Assembly (NCBI GenBank): GCA_036510575.1
Contig: DATCDR010000022.1
Location: forward strand, 1 to 6,383
Source: DATCDR01 sp036510575
Lineage (GTDB): Bacteria; Actinomycetota; Acidimicrobiia; Acidimicrobiales; Bog-793
Direction: 5' to 3'
Length of the DNA: 6,383 nucleotides
The stretch's first letter is position 1, and every line of letters begins with the position of its first letter. The notes under the pieces are model-generated. The model saw nothing but the letters and a program-made list of their open reading frames with translations, did no database searches and was not told where the DNA came from. Of this stretch, positions 1 to 6,209 are shown piece after piece. A program made the position numbers and the translations under genes.

Positions 1-313
1 CCGAGCCCGGGAGCTTCACTACCGGGGACCTTGGCGTCTCCCCGGACCGGACTTGCACCGGCTGGTCGTCGCGAGCTTGTCGCTCGGTTACGTCATGAGC
101 GCTCCTTTGCAGTCATGGCGTCCCCGAGCTGCTGGACGCACGGGATTTTGTAGGGATTTTTTCCCTCAATCTGCACACTTTGGGCCGATAGCCGAGCATC
201 CGCGCTCGCGTCAGGTCCTCATTCCGCAGTAGACGTGCAGGACGTCAACCGGATTCGCGACTACCTGGCGCTTTGATGGCGCTTGGCACGGCGTTATTCC
301 TGCACATTCTGAG
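1..313. other. Left flank without a recognisable gene; hairpin-rich start
   Basis: I find no convincing gene here. Two frames are open from the window edge (to about 153 and 229), but neither gives a protein I recognise. The first 90 bases hold a series of short inverted repeats: CCGGGGA at 22-28 with TCCCCGG at 39-45, CCGG at 47-50 and again at 58-61, and CGAGC at 72-76 with GCTCG at 82-86. GGGATTTT occurs twice, at 142-149 and 153-160. A short frame ending TGA at about 276 has a protein-like tail but no start. This could be the edge of another mobile element or a structured RNA; the sequence does not decide it. Confidence 0.4.
309..313. repeat. Left target-site duplication CTGAG
   Basis: CTGAG lies directly outside the left inverted repeat and recurs directly outside the right one at 2132-2136. 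This is the expected footprint of insertion with a 5-bp staggered cut. A 5-bp match could arise by chance, but its exact placement at both ends makes duplication the better explanation. Confidence 0.75.
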
Positions 314-314
314 C

Positions 315-335
315 TTTCAATTAAACCCTCATACC
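315..335 (+). repeat. Left terminal inverted repeat (IRL)
   Basis: The 21-bp end begins TTTCAATTAAACCCTCA and is the reverse complement of 2110-2130 except for one base (T at 332 where the other end has C). It is AT-rich compared with its surroundings, as is common for transposase-binding ends. If the CTGAG duplication is exact, one more unmatched base (314) belongs to the element. Confidence 0.9.
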
Positions 336-339
336 CTGT

Positions 340-1687
340 TCAGGCGGCCTTTTTGACCGCTGGATAGCGGGTTCTCGGGGGTTTTCGGGTGCCTTTCGGA
401 CGTCCCGGTCCCGGCGTCCGGGATTTCGGCGGCAGCGCTGGAGTGCCAAGCGTTGCACGCAGTCGCCGAAATCCTCGCCGGACCCGACACGGCGTGAGCT
501 TTGCCGGGTCACACGGTCGCTCCCAGGGAAGTCGAAGGTCAGCGACGAGGCCGCGGGCCAATCGGAGCTCGGTGTACGCGGCGGCGACGACGATCAAGGT
601 CCAACGGTCGGCCTGGGCGGGCGTGCAGAGCTGGGGAGTCGTCCAGCCGAGGGTCCCCTTCAGGAATCTAAACGCATGCTCGATGTCGAATCTTCGCAAG
701 TAGGCGCGAAAGCACCGTTCGAGGTCGGCCTCCCCGGGCCCGGACCACCACAGCCAGAGCGTCTTGTCCGCGCGGCCCGTCGGCTTCGGGAGGTGCTCGA
801 CGTCGACGCGGATGACGGTGCCACGAACTATCGGCAGCTCGGCGGCGCCCCTTCCGCCGTCCCCGCCCATAGAGCTTTTGGTGCAACCCTCGCCAGGCGC
901 GGACGCGAACCGCTCCATAGCTCGGGTCGGCAAGCACGAGCTCCTCGTCGGGCGGCGTCCAGGTGGCTTCGTCGGCGAGCACGAATCGCGTCCCGTGACG
1001 GGCGGGCCGTCCGCGCGCATCGGCATCTCGCGGGGCGGGGTCGTGGTGGAAGACCCTGCTCGAGGAGATGCGGACGAGGACCTCGGCGCGAACGTCGGCG
1101 AGCCCCTCGGCGAGCGAGGCGCCGTCGTAGCCGGCGTCGAAGACGAAAAGCGGCACCTCCCGGTCGGTCGGGAGTAGCCCGCAGAGCCCCTTCACCTGGG
1201 TAATGGTCGCCTCGGTGGCGTCCATCTCCGGGCTGAGGCGACACACGTCCATCGGCGCGGTCCAGGAGTCTTTCGCCCAACAGAGCTGGCTGATCCACTG
1301 ATAGCTCCATCCCGCGACGATCGGCTGGCCGGCCGAGTGCTTTGCGGCCGAATAGTGAAAGCCGCGATCTGGGCTGCACTCCGCGTCGCAGCGCGCCCAG
1401 GTGGAGGCGTCGACCGCGAAGACCAATGGCCACTCCTTAGGCGCATGCTCGACGAGCAGCCTGCGCAGCGCCTCCTCGTCGACCCGGCCCCTCGCGAGCG
1501 ACTTGTAGAGGCTGCCGTGGCTTCTCTGGAACTCCGGCTCCAAGGAGAGCGAGGGGATCGAGTGCACGGGACCGACCGAGCACGAAAGCGCGTCGCTGAG
1601 CTCGAAGAGCGCGTCGCCCCAGGCGGTGAAGGCGCCATACAGTCCGAGCCGGAACTCGGCAAGCTCCTCTGCACCCGTCCGTCCCAT
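340..1687 (-). CDS. DDE transposase (IS4-clan type), split by a 1-nt frameshift
   Basis: This would cut and rejoin the element's ends. ATG at 1687 opens a frame that stays transposase-like to residue 279. After the GGGG run (CCCC at 848-851 on the plus strand) the homologous protein continues in another frame, from 849 to the TGA at 340-342. Skipping one base restores a protein of about 448 residues. Visible catalytic features are D93 (VDAS), D184 (FVFDAGYD) and, after the shift, Y329-x2-R332-x3-E336-x6-K343 within AYLRRFDIEHAFRFLK. The third acidic residue therefore lies beyond the frameshift, and the uninterrupted 668-1687 frame (339 residues) ends in an arginine-rich off-frame tail without it. 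From memory it resembles the actinobacterial family NCBI calls NF041680. No ribosome-binding site precedes the ATG, which abuts a palindrome. The break may be decay, recoding or a sequencing error. Confidence 0.85.
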
Positions 1688-1688
1688 T

Positions 1689-1712
1689 ACTGACAGTATT
1701 ACTACTGTCAGT
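1689..1712. promoter_or_regulatory. Perfect 10+4+10 palindrome between the divergent IS genes
   Basis: The arms ACTGACAGTA (1689-1698) and TACTGTCAGT (1703-1712) are exact reverse complements around TTAC. The palindrome begins one base upstream of the transposase start codon and fills over a third of the 63-bp gap to the DUF6788 gene. An operator controlling one or both genes, or an RNA hairpin masking the transposase start, would both fit. I see no clear -35/-10 pair here. Confidence 0.6.
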
Positions 1713-1750
1713 CACTGAGGTTGGGATACTTGGAACGACGAGAGAGGACC

Positions 1751-2110
1751 ATGGCGAGATCGAAGGCGTCAGATCAGCTAGCTGAGCACGAGCGCCGCTA
1801 TCGCGAGCTCGCCGGCAAGCTCGCGGAGATCGGCCTCATCGCATCTGGCAGCATCACGCAACGCTCCACTCGCTGCGGGACACCGGGGTGCCACTGCCAT
1901 GCGGATCCCCCACAACTGCACGGTCCGTATTTCCAATGGACTGCGAAGGTGAACGGGAAGACCGTCACACGTCGGCTCTCGGAGGCCGAGGCACAGATCT
2001 ACGAGGAGTGGATCGACAACGATCGACAGATGCGTGCCGTCATCACCGAGATGCGCGAGATCGCTGCAAAAGCCGAGGCCATCATCCTCGAGGCAGCCGT
2101 CGCGTCATAG
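1751..2110 (+). CDS. DUF6788-type IS accessory protein
   Basis: This 119-residue soluble protein resembles the DUF6788 family, which from memory often sits beside this kind of transposase in actinobacteria. Its biochemical role is not known to me. It starts with a charged helical stretch (about residues 8-26). A cysteine/histidine cluster follows (C42-x4-C47-x-C49-H50, within RCGTPGCHCHADPPQLHGPY) that could bind a metal. Next comes a conserved-looking core, FQWTAKVNGKTVTRRL, and the protein ends in a long C-terminal helix (about 91-115) with coiled-coil character. I chose ATG 1751 because AGAGAGGA lies just upstream; a TTG at 1721 in the same frame would add ten residues. The gene diverges from the transposase and ends at the right inverted repeat, so it belongs to the element. 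DNA-end binding or transposase regulation are plausible but inferred roles. Confidence 0.82.
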   Translation: MARSKASDQLAEHERRYRELAGKLAEIGLIASGSITQRSTRCGTPGCHCHADPPQLHGPYFQWTAKVNGKTVTRRLSEAEAQIYEEWIDNDRQMRAVITEMREIAAKAEAIILEAAVAS

Positions 2111-2130
2111 GTGTGAGGGTTTAATTGAAA
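2110..2130 (-). repeat. Right terminal inverted repeat (IRR)
   Basis: This is the reverse complement of the left end, with 20 of 21 bases matching. It overlaps the last base of the DUF6788 stop codon, so gene and element end together. One further base (2131) lies between it and the CTGAG duplication. Confidence 0.9.
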
Positions 2131-2131
2131 A

Positions 2132-2136
2132 CTGAG
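2132..2136. repeat. Right target-site duplication CTGAG
   Basis: This is the second copy of the 5-bp direct repeat flanking the element; the first is at 309-313. Removing 314-2131 and one copy restores the presumed target. Confidence 0.75.
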
Positions 2137-2329
2137 GCACTTCCTGGAATGCAGATCGCCAATTCTGGCGCGGCAACAAGCGGCCAAAAACGAGATGGAT
2201 GTAACACTCGGTGCGCCCACTCCCGACGATTTGGGCGACCCCAAACGGCGTGTAGCGGTTGCACATTTCGGGGCGCGAAGCCGTGCGGTGTCCGTCAACG
2301 TGTGCGTCCAACCGATGCACCGAATCCTC
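2137..2329. other. Non-coding gap between the IS and tetR
   Basis: No supported gene is present. A small minus-strand frame starting ATG at 2266 begins MCNRYTP and, with the element removed, would run on into the left flank to a TAA at 294-296. It lacks a ribosome-binding site. A weak hairpin (CGCCA at 2157-2161 with TGGCG at 2166-2170) is visible but has no T-run, so I do not call a terminator for tetR. Confidence 0.4.
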
Positions 2330-3013
2330 TCATGGTGAGGCCGAATCGCGCACCCTCTCAAGACCATCGAGGATCAGATCGAGCCCGAAATCGAATTCGG
2401 CGCCGTAGTCGTAGCCAGGCTTCAGCACATGTTCAGTCGTGAACTCATAAAGATGAGGAAAGACCTCGCGGGGAAACCGCTCCACCATCATCTGCGCCAC
2501 CGCAGCGGTCTCCTCCGCCGTATCGCCAAGGGGCAGGGTCGCCTCCTGCAGCGCGAAGCCGTATATATAACTGTCGAGAGCGGAGAACGCGTGCGCAGTT
2601 AACCCGATCGAGAAACCTGCTGCCCGGAGGCTCCCGATAACCGCGTCGTGGTGCCGCAGCGTCGCGGGACCAGGTGAGGTCCGCGTCGACATCAGTGCGA
2701 TCGCCCAGGGGTGATGCCCCAGTGCCTGGCGGGCAGATTGCGCTCGTTTTCGCATCGCCATCTTCCAATCGTCCGCACCCGCAGGCAGTTCGATCTCGCT
2801 GAAGACCAGGTCGACCATGCCGTCGAGGAGCTGATCCTTATTGGCGACATGGTTGTACAGCGACATCGCCTCGACCCCGAGGGCTTCTCCGAGCTTGCGC
2901 ATGCTGAGTGAAGCGATTCCGTTCTGATCTGCAAAGGCGACAGCCGCCCTCAGCACCCGTTCACGACTCAGCGGGATTCGGGGCGCCTTTGCCGTCCTTG
3001 TCTTCGTTGCCAT
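2330..3013 (-). CDS. TetR-family repressor with tetracycline-repressor-like C-terminal domain
   Basis: This 227-residue protein is a DNA-binding repressor that would release its operator on binding a small molecule. A basic N-terminal tail (1-12) is followed by the TetR helix-turn-helix (about residues 15-65), with the typical words SMRKLGEALGVEAMSLYNHV and NKDQLLDGMVD. The rest is a helical ligand/dimer domain of the TetR_C class (about 80-222), judged from the MSLYNHVANKDQLLDGMVDLV style and overall length. The start is ATG 3013, with GGAG five bases upstream (plus strand 3019-3022). It is divergent from the three-gene unit starting at 3097, and the gap holds two matching palindromes over both promoters, so control of itself and the neighbouring operon is likely. 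The ligand cannot be predicted from the sequence. The frame is intact with no sign of decay. Confidence 0.93.
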   Translation of the reverse strand: MATKTRTAKAPRIPLSRERVLRAAVAFADQNGIASLSMRKLGEALGVEAMSLYNHVANKDQLLDGMVDLVFSEIELPAGADDWKMAMRKRAQSARQALGHHPWAIALMSTRTSPGPATLRHHDAVIGSLRAAGFSIGLTAHAFSALDSYIYGFALQEATLPLGDTAEETAAVAQMMVERFPREVFPHLYEFTTEHVLKPGYDYGAEFDFGLDLILDGLERVRDSASP

Positions 3014-3031
3014 CGATTCTCCAGTTTCCTC

Positions 3032-3060
3032 TTGACAACCTTACGGCGTAAGTATATCAT
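3032..3060 (+). promoter_or_regulatory. Sigma-70-type promoter for the DUF4386-DUF4389-reductase unit
   Basis: A perfect -35 box TTGACA (3032-3037) is separated by 17 bp from TATCAT (3055-3060, five of six matches). Transcription would start near 3067, giving a leader of about 30 bases. One palindrome lies in the spacer and the other at the start point, so a repressor bound there should block the polymerase. Confidence 0.75.
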
Positions 3061-3074
3061 ACTTACATCGTAAG
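3040..3074. promoter_or_regulatory. Double TetR operator: two CTTAC-N3-GTAAG palindromes
   Basis: The first 13-bp palindrome is at 3040-3052 (CTTACGGCGTAAG) and the second at 3062-3074 (CTTACATCGTAAG). Their centres are 22 bp apart, about two helical turns, so two dimers could bind the same face. The inner half-sites also form a perfect 8+3+8 palindrome at 3048-3066 (arms GTAAGTAT and ATACTTAC), which is an alternative single core site. Placement between divergent tetR and its operon is the standard autoregulatory layout; actual binding is inferred. Confidence 0.78.
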
Positions 3075-3078
3075 TCAA
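3051..3078 (-). promoter_or_regulatory. Divergent promoter for tetR
   Basis: On the minus strand TTGACT (3078-3073) and TATACT (3056-3051) are each one base off consensus and are 16 bp apart. The -10 overlaps the plus-strand -10 by two bases, so the two promoters are back to back and probably exclude each other. The start would fall near 3044, leaving a leader of about 30 bases. Confidence 0.65.
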
Positions 3079-3084
3079 TGAGAC

Positions 3085-3090
3085 GGAGGA
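3085..3090 (+). promoter_or_regulatory. Ribosome-binding site fixing the start at 3097
   Basis: GGAGGA lies six bases before ATG 3097. It is a strong Shine-Dalgarno match and makes this start clear. Confidence 0.8.
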
Positions 3091-3096
3091 GCAGCC

Positions 3097-4540
3097 ATGA
3101 CGACAGGAACGCTGGACCGATCGATGAAAGAGAGGATCATCACGACCGAGGCGACCGTGAGTGTTTCCGCTAGGCGGAGCGCACCGACCGCTAAGACAAC
3201 AAGGAAGACCGGCGCACTCGTTGGTTTGTGCTTCCTCATCGCCACCTTTACATTCGCGATCGGCAACGCGCTGATCCACTCGTACTTCTCGAGCGCGACA
3301 TCACACAAGAGCATCCTGATCGGGTCCGTGTGCCTCTTTGGCTGCGGTGGCGCGGTAGCTGCAAACGGTGCTGCGATGCGGCGGGTCTTGGCGCCACACG
3401 CCCCGCTTCGCTCGCAGGTCTACCGCTTCCTGAGGTTGGCGGAGTGCCTGACGTTGGTGGCAGTCGGGGTGTACTTCCTCACGGGTCACGCTCGGTGGGA
3501 CGGATACGTGCTCGCCGTCTACGCGGTGTCGGGCACTGCCGGGCTCGTCCTCTCGTCGGCATTGCGGACATCGAGGATCGTGCCGAAGAACCTCTCCATG
3601 CTGGGCCTCATCGGTTACCCGGTCTTCTTGGCGGAATCCGTCCTGGCCATGTTCAACGTGGTCAATGTGACGCACGGCACCGGAATGCTCGCGCTCGTGC
3701 CCGGCGGTCTCTTCGAGTTGCTCCTGCCGGTCTGGCTCTTCACCAAGGGGTTCTCCTCGGGCCGACCCGAAGGGTCGACCATGACCATCACACACCTCGG
3801 CGGCCGGTCGACGGATCGAGCTCGGGTGCTTCCAATCGCCGAGCGCGAGCTGCAGGGGTCGTCGGTTCGCAGGGCGAGCATCACCGCGGGGGCCGGTCTC
3901 CTGCTCATGTCCGTGCTTTCCGGATTCGGCTATTTCGTCGCCGTCAAAGGCCTCACGATGTCGGGGAACGCGACGCGCACGGCGGAGAAGATCGCCGACC
4001 ACAAGGACCTGTTCCGATTCGGCTTCCTGAGCCTGTTCTTCGTGGCTGCACTCGATGTTGTCGTGGCGTGGGGGTTGTACCGGTTGTTCGCACCGGTGAG
4101 TGAAGCCATCTCGAAGCTCGCTGCCGGGCTCCGGATCGCGTATGCGGGAATCTTCGTGATTGCCATCAGTCGGCTCGTTGGGGTTCTCGGAGCCCTTGGC
4201 ACGAACCAGCAATCATCGGTGCTCGGTCGGATCAACAGCTTCACGAACATCTGGGATGCCGGACTCGTGCTCTTCGGCCTGCACCTGCTCGTCATTCGCC
4301 TACCTCGCGTACCGCTCAGGCTACGTCCCGAAGGTCCTCGGAATGCTGCTCGCGGTTGCCGGTCTCGGCTACCTGTTCGACAGCCTGAGCGCGGCGCTAA
4401 CTCACGGGACTTCGACTCCCGTCTCCTCATTCACCTTCGTCGGCGAGTTCCTGCTTGCACTGTGGCTCGTGATCTCCGGATGCCGCGTCACGTTGCGCGA
4501 CTCGGGAAGCTTCGACAGCCAGATCGTTGGCGCACGATGA
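3097..4540 (+). CDS. Tandem DUF4386 membrane protein, frameshifted near 4297
   Basis: This integral membrane protein has two DUF4386 domains in one frame; the family's function is not established. After a 36-residue soluble N-terminus, the first domain (about 37-220) has some six membrane segments and ends PVWLFTKGF. A linker with internal Met229 leads to the second domain (from about 258). At residue 400 (4294-4296) the protein runs out of frame. The expected continuation AYLAYRSGYVPKVLGMLLAV lies in the frame starting at 4298 and ends with TGA at 4540, giving about 480 residues if one base is skipped. The uninterrupted frame past 4297 is arginine-rich, unlike a membrane domain. The ATGA overlap with the next gene supports 4540 as the true end. 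Single DUF4386 proteins are usually about 210-230 residues, so this is a duplication or fusion. Met229 (3781) could be a separate start, with GAAGGG six bases upstream. Confidence 0.78.
3763..3777. repeat. Short hairpin before internal Met229 of the DUF4386 gene
   Basis: CGACCC (3763-3768) and GGGTCG (3772-3777) form a six-base stem with a GAA loop, three bases before the in-frame ATG at 3781. It lies exactly at the linker between the two domains and could hide or pace an internal start, but it may be a chance feature of GC-rich DNA. Confidence 0.35.
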
Positions 4541-5115
4541 ACGCCGCCACCTACCCGGTTAACTTCGACCTCGAGCGCCCGGAAACGATGAGCCGTGCGC
4601 ACGTGTTCCTTCGGATCGCGCTGCTCATCCTTCTGTCGTGGATCGCCGGCTCAGGCGGAGGGGTCGGCCTTGTCTACCTCGGCGTTCCAGCTGCCGCCGC
4701 GATCCTCATCGCACGAAAGGGTGGTGCCCGCTACGTCGACGAAGACGGCCCTCGCGTCACCGGCTGGCTCGCCTTCATCATCGTTGTCCTTGCCTACCTC
4801 GCGCTCCTCACCGACGAGTTGCCGGGCAATGGGCGTCAGTCGGTCCAGTTCGAGATCGTCCGCTCTGGGTCACCGACGGTGGGCTCGGCTCTTTGGCGAA
4901 TCGTGAATGCAATCCCGAGCGCGCTCGTCCTCTTCCTCATCAGCCTGATCAGTTCGATCGTCTCACTGATCGCGGCGGTCTCGATCCTTGTGACCGAGCA
5001 CTATCCGGAGGGTCTCTGGAACTTCCAACGCGCGGTCGTTCGCTGGGAAGCGCGACTCCTTGGTTATCTCGCGTCACTCGTCGAGACCTACCCGCCCTAC
5101 ACGCTTGCGGCATGA
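4537..5115 (+). CDS. DUF4389 membrane protein
   Basis: This 192-residue membrane protein of unknown function is assigned to DUF4389 by its N-terminal YPVNFDLERPETMSR and its C-terminal HYPEGLWNFQRAVVRWEARLLGYLASLVETYPPY. Both match the family's habit of short conserved blocks around membrane helices. Hydrophobic segments lie at about residues 24-37, 43-59, 76-91 and 127-152; the last two look longest and most certain. The start ATG 4537 shares ATGA with the stop of the preceding DUF4386 gene, so translation is probably coupled, which fits the weak Shine-Dalgarno. Although the frame is open upstream to 3097, that is accidental and this should not be joined to the DUF4386 protein. Pairing of DUF4386 and DUF4389 proteins under one TetR suggests a shared membrane role, which is inference. 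Confidence 0.85.
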   Translation: MNAATYPVNFDLERPETMSRAHVFLRIALLILLSWIAGSGGGVGLVYLGVPAAAAILIARKGGARYVDEDGPRVTGWLAFIIVVLAYLALLTDELPGNGRQSVQFEIVRSGSPTVGSALWRIVNAIPSALVLFLISLISSIVSLIAAVSILVTEHYPEGLWNFQRAVVRWEARLLGYLASLVETYPPYTLAA

Positions 5116-5164
5116 AGCACCGGACCGCCGCAGATCGCGCCGATCCGAACATCGAACGACGAAC

Positions 5165-5170
5165 GGAGAG
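5165..5170 (+). promoter_or_regulatory. Ribosome-binding site choosing start 5175
   Basis: GGAGAG lies four bases before ATG 5175. The alternative ATG 5229 has only weak GAAGA upstream, so the longer protein is preferred. Confidence 0.65.
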
Positions 5171-5174
5171 ACAA

Positions 5175-6209
5175 ATGAAGAAGCAAAACTTCGACCACAG
5201 AACGCCACCCACTCACGACTCGAAGACAATGCACGCAATCGTGCAGCGCACCTACGGCTCCGCTGACGTGCTGCACATGGAGGAGATCGACCGACCAACC
5301 ATCGGGGATGAGGAGCTGCTCGTTAGAGTGCACGCTGCAGGGCTCGATCGGGGCACGTGGCACTTCATGACCGGTCTCGCCTACCCGATTCGCTTCATGT
5401 CGGGCTTGCGCACTCCGACGAACCCAGTTCTCGGACTCGATCTCGCCGGCACGGTGGTAGCGATCGGCAAAGCGGTGACGAGGTGCGCCCTCGGCGATGA
5501 GGTCTTCGGCATCGGCAAGGGTTCCTTCGCCGAATATGCGTGTGCACGCGAGGACAAGCTCGCCCTCAAGCCTTCGAACCTCACCTTCGATCAAGCCGCT
5601 GTCGTCGCGGTCTCCGGGCTTACCGCCCTCCAGGCGCTCTGTGGCGTCGGTTGCGTCGAAGCTGGGCAGCACGTCCTGATCATCGGTGCATCCGGAGGCG
5701 TTGGCACCTTTGCCGTACAGATCGCAAAATCCCTTGGGGCAGAAGTCACGGGCGTGTGCAGTACCGGAAAGATCGATCTGGTCCGATCAATCGGCGCCGA
5801 CCACGTCATCGACTACACGAAAGACGACTTCGCTAACAGCTCGGAGCACTACGACCTGATCCTCGACATCGGAGGCAATGCATCGGTGTCGCGGCTTCGA
5901 CGCGCGCTCACAGAGCGTGGAACGCTCGTGATCGTCGGGGGTGAGGCCGGTGGGCGCATCACCGGAGGCATGGGGCGCCAGTTGCGGGCGATTGCACTTT
6001 CCCCGTTCGTGCGCCAGCGACTCACCATGAAGACTCCGAAAGAGAACTTCGCCGACCTTGAGCGACTCGTACAACTCATCGATGCGGGCGAACTCACCCC
6101 GAGCATCGAGCGCATCTATCCGCTCCATGACGTCCCCGACGCGATGCGTCACCTCGTAGCGGGACACACCAGAGGCAAGCTCGTCATCTCGATGACCGAC
6201 GCCGCGTAA
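5175..6209 (+). CDS. Zinc-less MDR NAD(P)H-dependent oxidoreductase (quinone oxidoreductase/alcohol dehydrogenase-like)
   Basis: This 344-residue cytoplasmic reductase belongs to the medium-chain dehydrogenase/reductase superfamily. The GroES-like catalytic domain spans about residues 19-135 (GLDLAGTVVAIG at 87-98, GDEVFGIGKGSFAEYA at 107-122). The nucleotide-binding Rossmann domain follows, with GASGGVGTFAVQIAK at 171-185 and CSTGKIDLVRSIGADHVIDY at 195-214; the protein ends in GKLVI. The catalytic-zinc GHE motif is replaced by GLD and the structural four-cysteine cluster is absent, which points to the quinone-oxidoreductase branch rather than classical alcohol dehydrogenases. Cofactor preference is probably NADPH, by family. 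I start at 5175 for its GGAGAG; Met19 (5229) matches the usual family start, so the first 18 residues may be an extension. It sits 59 bp after the DUF4389 gene in the same direction with no terminator, so it is probably in the same operon. The substrate is unknown. Confidence 0.9.
   Translation: MKKQNFDHRTPPTHDSKTMHAIVQRTYGSADVLHMEEIDRPTIGDEELLVRVHAAGLDRGTWHFMTGLAYPIRFMSGLRTPTNPVLGLDLAGTVVAIGKAVTRCALGDEVFGIGKGSFAEYACAREDKLALKPSNLTFDQAAVVAVSGLTALQALCGVGCVEAGQHVLIIGASGGVGTFAVQIAKSLGAEVTGVCSTGKIDLVRSIGADHVIDYTKDDFANSSEHYDLILDIGGNASVSRLRRALTERGTLVIVGGEAGGRITGGMGRQLRAIALSPFVRQRLTMKTPKENFADLERLVQLIDAGELTPSIERIYPLHDVPDAMRHLVAGHTRGKLVISMTDAA

Larger units (their letters stand above)
314..2131. mobile_element. 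Complete insertion sequence, 1818 bp, IS4-clan-type DDE transposase plus DUF6788 gene
   Basis: The element is bounded by 21-bp inverted repeats (20 of 21 matching) and by a CTGAG duplication on each side, so both ends are intact. Inside are two divergent genes: a minus-strand DDE transposase at 340-1687 and a plus-strand DUF6788-type protein at 1751-2110. Each gene runs almost to its end of the element: the transposase stop is 4 bp from the left repeat and the small gene's stop touches the right repeat. The transposase has the Y-R-E-K signature of the IS4 clan. The 5-bp duplication does not fit the 4-bp habit of IS701, so I do not name a family. It inserted 199 bp beyond the tetR stop codon and does not interrupt the cluster. 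Autonomous movement is doubtful because of the transposase frameshift. Confidence 0.88.

Noticed and set aside
676..1203. Long plus-strand open frames opposite the transposase
   Set aside because: They are arginine-, proline- and glycine-rich shadows of the transposase codons, with no recognisable motif, while the minus strand carries clear DDE motifs.
2132..2329. Plus-strand frame 2125-2442 as a gene
   Set aside because: It starts in the inverted repeat and runs into the antisense of tetR, is basic and cysteine-scattered, and has no ribosome-binding site.
3301..4212. Minus-strand frame opposite the DUF4386 gene
   Set aside because: Its composition is charged and low in hydrophobics, it has no domain I recognise, and it mirrors a coherent membrane protein on the other strand.
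4638..5174. Open frame running upstream of the reductase, giving a 523-residue protein
   Set aside because: The extra part is arginine/proline-rich off-frame reading through the DUF4389 gene. The ribosome-binding site at 5165-5170 places the start at 5175.
2330..6209. A defence or toxin-antitoxin system
   Set aside because: No nuclease, toxin, kinase or other defence domain is visible; the genes are a regulator, two membrane proteins and a reductase.
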